NCBI GenBank assembly: GCA_025362395.1
Contig: JANYGK010000009.1
Location: forward strand, 1 to 64,000
Source: Bacteroidota bacterium
Lineage (GTDB): Bacteria > Bacteroidota > Bacteroidia > B-17B0 > Aurantibacillaceae
Length of the DNA stretch: 64,000 bases
Reading direction: 5' to 3'
Part shown: positions 16,875 to 26,216 of the stretch, piece after piece
Layout of the letters: each line of letters begins with the position of its first letter
Position numbering within the stretch: the stretch's first letter is position 1
Program-made: the position numbers and the translations under genes
Notes under the pieces: generated by a model
What the model was told of the DNA's origin: nothing
The model's database searches: none
Seen by the model: the letters and a program-made list of their open reading frames with translations, nothing else

Positions 16875-17942
16875 TTATTTAATGTTTTTCTTCAATTTCA
16901 AAAAAGGCTTTTCAATCAAATACCATGAAATAGAAGCCAATAAGAGCGTAAGTGCTATCCAATAAAAAATCCTTACTCCTTGGTCAGAGGTTGGCGGAAG
17001 TTTTCTTGCGAAGAAATTAAAAAAGAGTGCTTTAACGAAATTATGGATGATGTAAATACCGTAACTTATTTTGCCAATATATAAGGCAACTTTATTCTCT
17101 AACATATATTTTATTACACCGGTAAATTTATTTTGTGCAGCAAGTCCAACTACAAAGAAATAGATTAAAGAGGTGAAAAAATTATTAAATAATGAGTTCG
17201 TTTGTTGGTTAGAGAAATTCGGGAACACAAACACTGCTAAGTAGCATAAAACTAAAATAATTAAGAACTTTTTATTAATAATGCTTTCAAAAAAGGATAC
17301 ATTATAAAGTTGCAAATATGCTAAAAGTGCCCCAAAACCTAATGAATCAAAACAACAAAACAAAAAAGCGTTTACACCAATTGGGAAGTTTGAATTAAAG
17401 AAATAACACTTACTAACCAAGGATAAAACAGGCATAAATAAAATGATGGAAAAGAGATACTTCCTTTTAATGAAAAATATTATGAACGGCCATATTAAAT
17501 AAAATTGCTCTTCAACCGCTAATGACCATAAATGAGTTTTATTATCTATATATCCATTATGAAAAGTGATGTACATATTTGTCGTATAAGTAATAAGGTA
17601 TATAGCATAGTCTTTAATTTCATTATAGTTGAAAAAAAATAGCAATGCAATAACCATGTAATACAGAGGGAAAATCCGTAAGGTTCGTTTCAAAAAAAAA
17701 TTCTTAAGCTCCTTTAGTACGGAAGTAGTTTTATCTTCTATTTCTTTTTTTTTGTTCAGTAATATATAAGTTATTAAATAGCCGCTAATTACAAAAAACA
17801 AGTTTACACCGGTACCAAAAGGTATTCTCTTTAGTATCTCATTGTCAAACTCAACAATTATATAATGTGATATAAAAACTCCTATAACAGCAAAGCAACG
17901 CAATCCGTCAATTTGAATAATATATTTTAATTTATTCGGCAT
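16875..17942 (-). CDS. Acyltransferase 3 family membrane protein (OafA/YrhL type)
   Basis: The 355-residue protein has about ten membrane helices and the family motifs: GLRCFAVIGVFISHYI (13-28) with the conserved His, VNLFFVISGYLITYIL, and LWSLAVEEQFYLIWP. These enzymes O-acetylate cell-surface polysaccharides or lipids. The C-terminus ends in WYLIEKPFLKLKK, the usual closing motif. It is convergent with the frameshifted GT39 gene (one base between stops) and shares its low GC, so the two probably form one surface-sugar modification patch. Confidence 0.92.
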   Translation of the reverse strand: MPNKLKYIIQIDGLRCFAVIGVFISHYIIVEFDNEILKRIPFGTGVNLFFVISGYLITYILLNKKKEIEDKTTSVLKELKNFFLKRTLRIFPLYYMVIALLFFFNYNEIKDYAIYLITYTTNMYITFHNGYIDNKTHLWSLAVEEQFYLIWPFIIFFIKRKYLFSIILFMPVLSLVSKCYFFNSNFPIGVNAFLFCCFDSLGFGALLAYLQLYNVSFFESIINKKFLIILVLCYLAVFVFPNFSNQQTNSLFNNFFTSLIYFFVVGLAAQNKFTGVIKYMLENKVALYIGKISYGIYIIHNFVKALFFNFFARKLPPTSDQGVRIFYWIALTLLLASISWYLIEKPFLKLKKNIK

Positions 17943-18160
17943 AATTTAAGTGCAATCTAAAGCAAAGATTGCACTTTTAATAGTTTTTATAAAAGAAATT
18001 AGTTTTGAGAAAATTTACTCTTATTTATGTTTAAAGGTATTTGTTTAATAAATAGTTATTCAATAGCTCCCGCATCCACATTCCTGTTCGAGCATCCACA
18101 TGAATCAACAGTTTGCCTGCTTTGTATTTTTAACGGTTAAAAAATACAATAACCCAATAA

Positions 18161-18190
18161 AAAAGCCGGTCACTATCAGCAACCGGCTTT
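18161..18190 (-). terminator. Terminator of queA
   Basis: A 9-base stem AAAGCCGGT (18162-18170) and ACCGGCTTT (18182-18190) with an 11-base loop. On the minus strand it follows the queA stop at 18210 by about 20 bases and ends in a T run (the A run at 18158-18164). Confidence 0.85.
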
Positions 18191-18209
18191 AACTTAATTA
18201 AGCCAAAAA

Positions 18210-19259
18210 TTATATAATTAACACGGCATCGCCATACGAGTAAAATTTATATTTTTCTTTAATGGCTTCCTTGTAAGCTTTCATAACCAGGTCGTAACCG
18301 CCAAACGCTGCTACCTGCATTAATAAAGTAGACTCCGGCATGTGGAAGTTAGTGATCATACAATTAGCTACGGAAAAATCGTAAGGCGGGAAAATAAATT
18401 TATTGGTCCAGCCAACATAAGGGTTTACGTGCCCTGTTGTAGAAACCGACGATTCCACAGCGCGCATAACAGTTGTACCAACCGCACACACTCTTTTCTT
18501 TTTATCCTTTCCGGCATTAATAATTTTACAGGCTTCTTCTGTTATAATAGCTTCCTCGCTATCCATTTTATGCTTGGTCAAGTCTTCCACTTCCACCATC
18601 CTAAAAGTACCCAAACCAATATGTAAGGTTAAACGCGCAAAATCAACGCCTTTAATCTCAAGGCGTTTTAATAGTTCACGGCTAAAATGTAAACCCGCAG
18701 TAGGCGCGGCAACCGCTCCTTCGTTTTGGGCAAACACGGTTTGGTAACGGTCAATATCGCTTTCCTCAACAGCGCGTTTAATGTATTTGGGTAAGGGGGT
18801 TTCCCCTAAATCGTATAATGCTTTTCTGAATTCTTCATAAGGCCCGTCAAATAAAAACCGTAAAGTTCTTCCGCGCGATGTGGTATTGTCAATTACCTCG
18901 GCTACCACGTTATCGTTTTCACCAAAATAAAGCTTGTTCCCGATACGGATCTTACGGGCAGGGTCTACCAACACATCCCATAAACGGCTTTCAGCGTTTA
19001 ATTCGCGTAATAAAAAAACTTCGATCTTTGCGCCGGTTTTTTCTTTATTCCCATACATACGTGCGGGAAAAACCTTTGTATCATTTAAGATCATCACATC
19101 ACCTTCATCAAAGTAATTAATAATATCTTTAAATTTTTTGTGAGCGATTTTTCCGGTAGCACGGTCAAGGACCATTAACCTGCTTTCGTCACGGTTTTTT
19201 GAAGGATGCTCTGCCAACAATTCTTTTGGCAGATTAAATTTGAACATGGATAATTTCAT
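18210..19259 (-). CDS. queA: S-adenosylmethionine:tRNA ribosyltransferase-isomerase QueA
   Basis: The 349-residue protein matches QueA along its full length: [20 protein letters not shown] at the start, then [44 protein letters not shown] and [15 protein letters not shown]. QueA transfers the ribosyl part of SAM onto 7-aminomethyl-7-deazaguanine in tRNA, giving epoxyqueuosine. It acts in the cytoplasm. A terminator lies 20 bases downstream. No other queuosine gene is adjacent. Confidence 0.97.
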   Translation of the reverse strand: MKLSMFKFNLPKELLAEHPSKNRDESRLMVLDRATGKIAHKKFKDIINYFDEGDVMILNDTKVFPARMYGNKEKTGAKIEVFLLRELNAESRLWDVLVDPARKIRIGNKLYFGENDNVVAEVIDNTTSRGRTLRFLFDGPYEEFRKALYDLGETPLPKYIKRAVEESDIDRYQTVFAQNEGAVAAPTAGLHFSRELLKRLEIKGVDFARLTLHIGLGTFRMVEVEDLTKHKMDSEEAIITEEACKIINAGKDKKKRVCAVGTTVMRAVESSVSTTGHVNPYVGWTNKFIFPPYDFSVANCMITNFHMPESTLLMQVAAFGGYDLVMKAYKEAIKEKYKFYSYGDAVLII

Positions 19260-19516
19260 CTGTTATAGTTTAGTATAAGCCGGAACGAAACAAGTCCCAA
19301 GGGAGCAGGTTCATAATCTTACGGGATTAATAATTAAGTGTGCGAAATTACTATCGTAAATCCTGTTTTCGACAAACAGACCGTATTTGTAAGCTATTGT
19401 AAATCAGTTTTCTACTATATAATAATAAATTATAATTAACATTATGTTAAATAAAGACGGAATATGTGCTCTCTCTATTAATAATTAAGACGAGCATCAT
19501 AGTATTTAATATATTT

Positions 19517-19524
19517 TATATTTG
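19517..19524 (+). promoter_or_regulatory. Possible -7 promoter box
   Basis: TATATTTG matches the Bacteroidota consensus TAnnTTTG exactly and lies 26 bases before the ATG of the small frame at 19551. No clear -33 element was found at the usual distance, so confidence is low. Confidence 0.3.
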
Positions 19525-19550
19525 ATGATAACTCTAAACCGCTATAACTT

Positions 19551-19715
19551 ATGAATTCATTTTTGATTCATCCATTTGAACAAATTGGTAAACTTCACAA
19601 AGAAGGTTTAGACTATGTTGCTGAAAAATTAAATCCAAAATCCACCCCAAAAATTGACGAAATAAACCAACTTTCAGCAGAATTTGCATGTCGACAATGG
19701 CGTGCTGATAAATAA
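19551..19715 (+). CDS. Possible small protein (54 residues) or gene remnant
   Basis: The frame starts ATG and encodes a 54-residue hydrophilic peptide beginning MNSFLIHPFEQIGKLHKEGL and ending CRQWRADK. It has no signal peptide or membrane segment. A TAnnTTTG box upstream is the only support for expression. Broken coding-like sequence follows the stop, so it could be the 5' part of a decayed gene. I recognise no family. Confidence 0.35.
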   Translation: MNSFLIHPFEQIGKLHKEGLDYVAEKLNPKSTPKIDEINQLSAEFACRQWRADK

Positions 19716-20011
19716 ATAAAAAGAACTGCTATTAATTTCATTGGCAATTTATAAATAAAAAACTCGCTTTAATAATTGATAATAAAGTGGAAAGATTTTG
19801 TACCGAAAAGTTGGAAAATTATTGATGGGTATTATAAAATAGAAGAAATAACTGAGTAAAACTTCACCCCGAAGCCTTTATACGCCCCTCATTTATTGCT
19901 AAACTATTTTTAACTTACTCCCATTCATCTCTTGCTATCATAAAAGGAACCCGGTCTGTCAGCTTACATGTGATTGCTGTTATGGGCTGTACCGGATACA
20001 GACCTAAAGTG

Positions 20012-21283
20012 TTAACTGTTCGCAAACTGCATGTAAATCATAACTATTGCCGCTGCCGTCATTAAAATTAACGTTGCAAAACCGAGGATGTTAGATCGTT
20101 TACTATTAACGTATTCTCCCATAACTTTTTTATTGTTGGCAATATGAAGAATAATGGCAATTAAAACGGGAGCTGTCATACCATAGAGAATTGCAGAATA
20201 TATCAGTGCTTTAATCGGTGAAATACCAATGTAATTCATTAATAACCCTAATGTAAGTGAAATTGCAATAACAATGTAAAACGCTTTAGCCTCATGAAAT
20301 TTTTTGTCAAGGCCTTGCTCCCATCCAAACGTTTCAGTAATAATATATGAAAGAGAACCACTTAAAACCGGAATAGCTAATAATCCGGTGCCAATTACGC
20401 CCACAGCAAAAAGTAAGTAGGCAAAATTACCTGCCAAAGGTTTTAAAGCTTGCGCCGCTTGTTCAACGGTATCAATTTGATGAATACCGCCGTTAAACAA
20501 AACGGTTCCTGTAGTGAGAATAATAAAAAACATGATAAGGTTTGAAAAAAGCATCCCAAAATTCACATCTTGTTTCATGTTGCTCATTATTTTCTTATCA
20601 AGAACCAGTAATTTAACGTTATGCTTTCTGTCTTCTACTTCCATAGTCGCTTGCCAAAAGAAAAGATAGGGAGAAATTGTAGTACCAAGTATGGCAACAA
20701 GAATACTGATGAAATTTTTATCAAATGTTACCGATGGAATAAATGTTCCTTTTAAAACAGCTACCCAATCTTGTTTATATAAAAAAGGAACAACTAAGTA
20801 AACTAATAACACAATACAGAGGTACTTAAGAATAAAGGCGATTTTTTGATAAGGCAAATAAATAATTATCACTAAAAGGATTATGGTGAAAGTAATGCTG
20901 AAAACAATGGGATGAACGGCAGGAAACAAAAGATTACCTACGGCACCCATGCCTGCTATGTCTGCACCTATGTTCATTACAATTGCAGGAAAACTAAATA
21001 CCACCATTAAATATAAAATGGGTTTAGAATAATGTGTTTTTAACGTGCCGGTTAAACCCTGCGAAGTAACTAACCCAATTCTTGCACACATTTCCTGTAT
21101 GGCAGCCATGAGAGGAAACGTAATAAGCGCGGTCCAAAGAGTTGAAAGTCCGTATTGAGCCCCGGCCTGCGAATAGGTTGCAATACCGGAGGGGTCATCG
21201 TCGCTTGCCCCTGTAACAAGGCCCGGGCCAAGAAGTTTCCAAAAGCGTTGAAGCTTTGTAGAATTATTTTTTTTCGCGTTCAT
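20012..21283 (-). CDS. Nramp-related divalent metal transporter
   Basis: The 423-residue protein has about eleven membrane helices of the LeuT-like Nramp fold. Helix 1 carries GASDDDPSGIATYSQAGAQ (25-43), where canonical Nramp has DPGN; helix 6 carries TTISPYLFFWQAT (201-213), where canonical Nramp has a Met-Pro-His motif. The Asn and Met metal ligands of true Mn/Fe transporters therefore seem to be replaced, while the Asp is kept. That places it in the Nramp-related branch, some members of which carry other ions such as Mg. It is preceded by about 160 bases without genes and no MntR-type site was recognised. Confidence 0.88.
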   Translation of the reverse strand: MNAKKNNSTKLQRFWKLLGPGLVTGASDDDPSGIATYSQAGAQYGLSTLWTALITFPLMAAIQEMCARIGLVTSQGLTGTLKTHYSKPILYLMVVFSFPAIVMNIGADIAGMGAVGNLLFPAVHPIVFSITFTIILLVIIIYLPYQKIAFILKYLCIVLLVYLVVPFLYKQDWVAVLKGTFIPSVTFDKNFISILVAILGTTISPYLFFWQATMEVEDRKHNVKLLVLDKKIMSNMKQDVNFGMLFSNLIMFFIILTTGTVLFNGGIHQIDTVEQAAQALKPLAGNFAYLLFAVGVIGTGLLAIPVLSGSLSYIITETFGWEQGLDKKFHEAKAFYIVIAISLTLGLLMNYIGISPIKALIYSAILYGMTAPVLIAIILHIANNKKVMGEYVNSKRSNILGFATLILMTAAAIVMIYMQFANS

Positions 21284-21444
21284 TTCTAAGTTTTTTTTGA
21301 ATAGCGGGAAGTAAACGCACTAATAAAGGATTAAAACACCCGTATTTTAACAAAACATTTCAATAGGGACGAATGTAATAATAAATGGGTTAGAAGCCGG
21401 TATATAGTGTTGATTGTGTCGGGGTAATTATTAACCTTACTGAT

Positions 21445-22578
21445 TTACTCTAATTCATCTGCCGCTAATTTCCCAACCAACGATCCAATAGCTATTCCCA
21501 TACCTCCCATTCTTACTGCACAAACGATGTTGCCTGATATTTTTTTTATAATAGGTTTCTTTTCAGAGCCAATTCCCATAATACCCGACCAACGCTGCTC
21601 CACTTCAAAGTTGGTATCAGGCAAAATAGTATGTTTTAATAATTGATCTAACCGCAATTGAATGGTAGCATTTAGTTTAAGTTTTGTAGTGGTTTCGGTT
21701 TCAGTATCTAAATTACGGCCGCCGCCAAACAATACCCGGTCACCAATATTTCTGAAATAATAATACCCTTCATCAAAATGGAATGTTCCTTTGAGCTTTA
21801 ATCCTTTAATAGGCTTTGTTATTAAAACCTGCGCCCTGGCAGGTTTTACATCTTTCAATGCTAATAGCTCATTTGCAAAACCATTAGTGGCCACAATCAC
21901 TTTCAGGGCTTTAAAGTCTCCTGCCGACGTGAGTACAGTTACCTCTTTTCCCGAATCGTTTATGCCCTTTACGCTTACTGCATTTAACAGCTCAATGCCT
22001 TTAGTGTGTGCCAGTTTAATTAAATTTTTCATCATTAAACCGGTATCGATCTGCCCTTCCTTTTTATTATAAATTAACCCTTTAACACCTTTAAACTTAA
22101 AAGCATTAATTTGTTTAGTTTCGATACTATATACCTGTTTAACCTTAGTAATAGGTTTAATTTGTTTATTGAGGTAAGCAATTGATTCTGCACATGCATC
22201 AAATAACGCGTGGTCATCAAACAATTCATACCCGCCATACTCTTTATAATTTATATGCTTATCGCCCAAGCGCTTTCTTAAAAGCGCCAAACCTTTAACC
22301 CGCATTTCAACAGTTTGCCAAACAAGGGCTTCATTAGTGTTTTTAATATCCGATAACAGTTCACTAACACTCCCAAAACAAGCAAACCCTGCGTTTTTTG
22401 TACTGGCTCCTGACGGTAAGATGCCGCGTTCCAATACTATTACTTTTGCTTTTTTATGCTTTTCTTTATAAGAAATTGCCGCGTTAAGCCCTACTATTCC
22501 GCTTCCAATAACGATAAGGTCAGTATTTTTAAAATACGTTTGAGTTTCCCAAAAACTGTAATTACCCGTTATATCCAT
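21445..22578 (-). CDS. FAD-dependent oxidoreductase (DAO family)
   Basis: The 377-residue protein has an N-terminal Rossmann dinucleotide motif, LIVIGSGIVGLNAA (21-34), with Glu50 at the end of strand 2, then GASTKNAGFACFGS typical of the D-amino-acid oxidase/glycine oxidase-like family. The C-terminal half has RWSGIMGIGSEKKPII and GGMGIAIGSLVGKLAADEL. It should oxidise a C-N bond of an amino acid or similar substrate; which one is not clear. Cytoplasmic, no signal peptide. It stands alone. Confidence 0.9.
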   Translation of the reverse strand: MDITGNYSFWETQTYFKNTDLIVIGSGIVGLNAAISYKEKHKKAKVIVLERGILPSGASTKNAGFACFGSVSELLSDIKNTNEALVWQTVEMRVKGLALLRKRLGDKHINYKEYGGYELFDDHALFDACAESIAYLNKQIKPITKVKQVYSIETKQINAFKFKGVKGLIYNKKEGQIDTGLMMKNLIKLAHTKGIELLNAVSVKGINDSGKEVTVLTSAGDFKALKVIVATNGFANELLALKDVKPARAQVLITKPIKGLKLKGTFHFDEGYYYFRNIGDRVLFGGGRNLDTETETTTKLKLNATIQLRLDQLLKHTILPDTNFEVEQRWSGIMGIGSEKKPIIKKISGNIVCAVRMGGMGIAIGSLVGKLAADELE

Positions 22579-22761
22579 TACTCGTTTATGAGTTTAATTA
22601 GAATGACAAATATACTTTTTTCCGCATTTAAACGATCTTTTCAAAAATACCCGTGCAATTGTAAGGAGTATAGTTTAAAATGATTGTGAATATTTTAACC
22701 TCTTTAGTTATGGAAAATTATGTAAATTTAATCCCTAATACAAAACTATGGCTTGTAACAC

Positions 22762-24996
22762 ATGAAGTATTCATTTACATTAACTTTATTTTTACTTTTC
22801 AGCTTTCATGTTTCTTTTTCGCAGGATTGGACACTCCCTTTTTCGAGCCGTATTGAAAAAAACGGTAAAAAGCTCCAAGGTGCCATGGTTACCCTAATGC
22901 AGGGCGGTAAACAAGTACAGCAAACCATGACGGGCGACGACGGCGCTTTTAAATTTGAGATTCCCCCTAACGGCGATTATACCATTATTGTTACCAAGAC
23001 AGGACATTGCACTAAAAAATTTCAAGTGTCTACACGAGGCGTTCCCGCCGATAAAACAAAAGATGCCTTTAAAGGCTTTAATATTGAAGCGATCAGTTTA
23101 TTTGAACCTTTACCCGGAATAGACTATTCTGTTTTAAATCAACCACTTGTGAAGGTTAATTATAATACGACTACCGATAATTTTGATTATGACGAAGCAT
23201 ACAGTAATCAAATGCTGAATGCCTTGGACAGGCTACGTCAGCTTGAAAAAGATGCCCAAAATAAACAAAAGGAATTAGAATTTAATTATCAAACGGCTAT
23301 TAAAACAGCAGATAAAGCATTTCAAAAAAAAGACTGGGTAACTGCTAAAGCGTCTTATGGCCAAGCTATACAATTAAAGCCTACTGAAAATTATCCAAAA
23401 GATCAATTAGCTCAAATTGATGTTATAATTAAGGATCAGGAAGCTTTAAATAAAAAAGCGGAATCAGACAAAGCAGCGACCAATAAAGCCGCGGCAGACA
23501 AAGCAGCAGCAGACAAGGCAGCGGCAGACAAGGCAGCGGCAGACAAAGCAGCGGCAGATAAATTAGCATTAGAAAAAGCCAACTTAGCAAAAGCAGCAGC
23601 GGATAAGCTAGCAGCAGATAAAGCAGCAGCCGATAAAGCGGCGGCAGATAAGATGGCAGCGGATAAGCTAGCAGCAGACAAAGCAGCAGCAGATAAATTA
23701 GCATTAGAAAAAGCCAACGCAGCAAAAGCAGCCGCAGATAAAGCAGCGGCAGACAAAGCAGCAGCAGATAAAGCAGCGGCAGATAAGGTGGCAGCAGATA
23801 AATTAGCAGCGGATAAGCTAGCAGCAGATAAAGCAGCTGCAGATAAATTAGCACTAGAAAAAGCAAACGCAGCAAAAGCAGCAGCAGATAAATTAGCAGC
23901 AGACAAAGCGGCGGCAGATAAGTTAGCATTAGAAAAAGCCAACGCAGCAAAAGCAGCTGCAGATAAGGTGGCAGCAGACAAAGTAGTGGCTGATAAATTA
24001 GCATTAGAAAAAGCCAACGCAGCAAAAGCAGCCGCAGATAAGGTGGCAGCAGAGAAAGCAGCAGCAGACAAAGCAGCGGCAGATAAATTAGCATTAGAAA
24101 AAGCCAACTCAGCAAAAGCAGCTGCCGATAAAGCAGCGGCAGATAAGGCGGCAGCAGATAAGGCGGCAGCAGATAAGGTGGCAGCCGATAAAGCCGCAGC
24201 AGATAAAGCATCAGCAGATAAGTTAGTATTAGAAAAAGCCAACGCAGCAAAAGCAGCAGCCGATAAAGCAGCGGCAGATAAGGCGGCAGCAGATAAGGTG
24301 GCATTAGAAAAAGCAACAGCAGACAAAACAGCAGCAGACAAAGCAGCGGCAGATAAGGCGGCAGCAGATAAGGTGGCAGCAGATAAAATAACAGCGGATA
24401 AAGCAGCAGCCGATAAAGCAGCGGGTGCAAAAGCAGCAGCTGATAAATTAGCCCTCGAAAAAACAAACGCACAAAAATCGGCAGCGGATAAAGCTGCTGC
24501 CGAAAAAGCAGAGGCAGATAGATTAACCGCAGAAAAGTCTGCAGCCGATAAAGCCGCCGCTGAAAAAGCGAAACATTCTATACCTCCGGCATTAGGTGTT
24601 GACAGATACAAAGAAGCCATTACAAAAGCAGACGGCTTATTTAAAATGAAACGGTATAAAGAAGCAAAAACATCGTATGAAGAGGCGCTTATTGTAAAAG
24701 CAAGCGACCCGTATGCAAAAGGGAAATTAGTGGAAATTGAAAAGCTGTTAAATTCAGATACAGCTACGGCAGCCGATGTAGATGCTAAAACCAAAGCGTT
24801 ATTAGCAAAATATCCTCCCGGGGTTACAGAAGAAACAATTAACGGTACAGGAGTGGTTATTATTCAACGCGTGGTAGTAAAAGAAACCGCTGCTTATGTA
24901 TACCAAAAGAAAATTTTTAGCTGGGGTGGTATTTCTTATTTCAGAGACCTGACACCCGTAACCGAATCTACTTTTGAACAAGAAACAAAACCATAA
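22762..24996 (+). CDS. Secreted protein with long alanine/lysine pentapeptide-repeat helix
   Basis: The 744-residue protein has a signal peptide (about 1-20, ending VSFSQ), a carboxypeptidase-regulatory-like beta domain (about 25-95: GKKLQGAMVTLMQGGK, GAFKFEIPPNGDYTIIVTKT), and a TPR-like unit (about 175-215). Residues 231-604 are about 75 pentads of the form KxAxD (KAAAD, KLALE, KANAA), then comes a second TPR-like unit (614-660) and a beta-rich C-terminus. The pentad region resembles TolA domain II and should form a long rigid helix in the periplasm. It lies three bases before a methyltransferase gene. Family role unknown; repeat number may vary between strains. Confidence 0.88.
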   Translation: MKYSFTLTLFLLFSFHVSFSQDWTLPFSSRIEKNGKKLQGAMVTLMQGGKQVQQTMTGDDGAFKFEIPPNGDYTIIVTKTGHCTKKFQVSTRGVPADKTKDAFKGFNIEAISLFEPLPGIDYSVLNQPLVKVNYNTTTDNFDYDEAYSNQMLNALDRLRQLEKDAQNKQKELEFNYQTAIKTADKAFQKKDWVTAKASYGQAIQLKPTENYPKDQLAQIDVIIKDQEALNKKAESDKAATNKAAADKAAADKAAADKAAADKAAADKLALEKANLAKAAADKLAADKAAADKAAADKMAADKLAADKAAADKLALEKANAAKAAADKAAADKAAADKAAADKVAADKLAADKLAADKAAADKLALEKANAAKAAADKLAADKAAADKLALEKANAAKAAADKVAADKVVADKLALEKANAAKAAADKVAAEKAAADKAAADKLALEKANSAKAAADKAAADKAAADKAAADKVAADKAAADKASADKLVLEKANAAKAAADKAAADKAAADKVALEKATADKTAADKAAADKAAADKVAADKITADKAAADKAAGAKAAADKLALEKTNAQKSAADKAAAEKAEADRLTAEKSAADKAAAEKAKHSIPPALGVDRYKEAITKADGLFKMKRYKEAKTSYEEALIVKASDPYAKGKLVEIEKLLNSDTATAADVDAKTKALLAKYPPGVTEETINGTGVVIIQRVVVKETAAYVYQKKIFSWGGISYFRDLTPVTESTFEQETKP
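23452..24573 (+). repeat. 15-base coding repeat (pentapeptide KAAAD) tract
   Basis: About 75 near-identical 15-base units encode the pentads of the 22762 protein. Larger units of three pentads (KLALE-KANAA-KAAAD) recur at least seven times, showing expansion by duplication of higher-order blocks. The lack of stop codons in several other frames is a consequence of this tract. Confidence 0.9.
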
Positions 24997-24998
24997 TT

Positions 24999-25952
24999 AT
25001 GCCTGATATTTTTGAAGATATCCGTTGCTGCGTTTGCGGTAACACAGACCCCTCTCAATTTAAAATCAAATACAAAAAAGAATTATTTTCGGTAGCAGAA
25101 TGTAACTCCTGCTCCTTTGAATTTATTCCTTATTATTTCCGGAAAAACATCAGCTACGGAAATTATAAAGACGAAAATGTAGCCAATGCCGTAAGGGCCG
25201 GAAATAATTGGGTAAAGATTGAAAGACATAAGCTTCGTTACGACCTGATCAAAAAGTATAAAGCTTCCGGTTCGTTATTTGACCTTGGCGCCGGTTGGGG
25301 CCATTTTATGCTCACAGGTCAAATGCTGGGCTACGATGTTTACGGAATAGAAATTTCGGAACAACCCTACCTCTACTCTAAAAACGATTTGAAATTACCG
25401 GTTGATCATATTGATTTTTTTGCCATGAGCGAAGAAAAAAAGTTTGACATCGTAACCATGTGGGATGTGCTTGAACATATTGACAAAGCCGACGATTGCG
25501 TAAAAAAATGCGCTGCCATTACCGCTCTTAACGGTTACTTGGTATTACAGGTTCCGCAAATAGATTCCTACTTTGCTAAAAAATATAAGGACAACTGGAA
25601 GATGATGGGCTTAGATCATGTGAATTATTTCGGCAAAAAAACCATAACGCAATTGTTGGAAAAATACGGTTACAAAGTAGAAACGATAAAATCTTCTTTT
25701 GAGATAAAATTGTTTATCATGTACACTATCCTGCCAATGATTAAACGCTTTAAAAAGAAGAAACAAGGCACTCACAGTCAAGTCAATAAAACAATTAATT
25801 CGGCGGAAAGACAAACCTATTTCAACACCTTTACGGAAAAGCCCATATGGAAATTAAAACTGTATATGTGGGTGCATAACGTGATTTACAAAACACTTTC
25901 CGCACTTAACATTGGCGAAGAAATGATCGTAGTAGCGAAGAAAATAAGGTAA
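24999..25952 (+). CDS. SAM-dependent methyltransferase with N-terminal zinc-ribbon-like motif
   Basis: The 317-residue protein opens with paired cysteines (CCVCGNTD at 10-17; CNSC near 35), a zinc-binding N-terminus common in sugar or lipid methyltransferases of Bacteria. The class I methyltransferase motif I is LFDLGAGWGHFMLTGQMLG (about 93-111), then GIEIS and MWDVLEHI. The C-terminal part resembles the Methyltransf_23 family. The substrate is not known; related proteins act on polyisoprenyl intermediates or sugars. It follows the pentapeptide-repeat gene by two bases and is probably cotranscribed. Confidence 0.88.
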   Translation: MPDIFEDIRCCVCGNTDPSQFKIKYKKELFSVAECNSCSFEFIPYYFRKNISYGNYKDENVANAVRAGNNWVKIERHKLRYDLIKKYKASGSLFDLGAGWGHFMLTGQMLGYDVYGIEISEQPYLYSKNDLKLPVDHIDFFAMSEEKKFDIVTMWDVLEHIDKADDCVKKCAAITALNGYLVLQVPQIDSYFAKKYKDNWKMMGLDHVNYFGKKTITQLLEKYGYKVETIKSSFEIKLFIMYTILPMIKRFKKKKQGTHSQVNKTINSAERQTYFNTFTEKPIWKLKLYMWVHNVIYKTLSALNIGEEMIVVAKKIR

Positions 25953-25997
25953 AATTGTGATAAGTTCGGGCCGGAGATGAAGGTGTTATTATTAAAA

Positions 25998-26131
25998 CAT
26001 CCTCCGTCCTGCGGACACCTCCTTCAAAGAAGGAATTAATTATACTGTATGCTAATATTTAATTTACTTTTTTGAATTTCAGGAATTCCCTCTTTGAAGA
26101 GGGTGCCTGAAAGGCGGGAGATGTAATTGTG
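25998..26131. repeat. MITE-like inverted repeat element
   Basis: Two arms of about 41 bases face each other: the left arm (25998-26038) begins ACATCCTCCG and ends GAAGGAATT; the reverse complement of the right arm (about 26090-26131) begins ACATCTCCCG and ends GAGGGAATT. By eye about three quarters of positions match. Each arm also holds a small hairpin around CTTCAAAG. It lies between the methyltransferase and the GNAT gene and has no reading frame. This type of GGGAATT-ended element is widespread in Bacteroidota intergenic DNA. Confidence 0.75.
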
Positions 26132-26216
26132 TGATAGTGTCCGGAGCCGACTTCTTAAGTCTTCATGAAATACCGAAACAAGTCGGTATGATGACTACAG
26201 CGATTTAATGTAAAGC

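Larger units (their letters stand above)
19260..20011. other. 750-base gap between queA and the Nramp-like gene
   Basis: The region is AT-rich and holds no convincing conserved gene, tRNA or strong hairpin. Its only structured content is a small open frame at 19551-19715 with a promoter-like box upstream; after it the sequence looks like degraded coding DNA with short broken frames. Confidence 0.5.

Noticed and set aside
23429-24794. Two long minus-strand frames opposite the pentapeptide tract (347 and 452 residues)
   Set aside because: They exist because the 15-base repeat has no stop codons in several frames. They have no start context, no domain, and the plus strand has a full domain layout.
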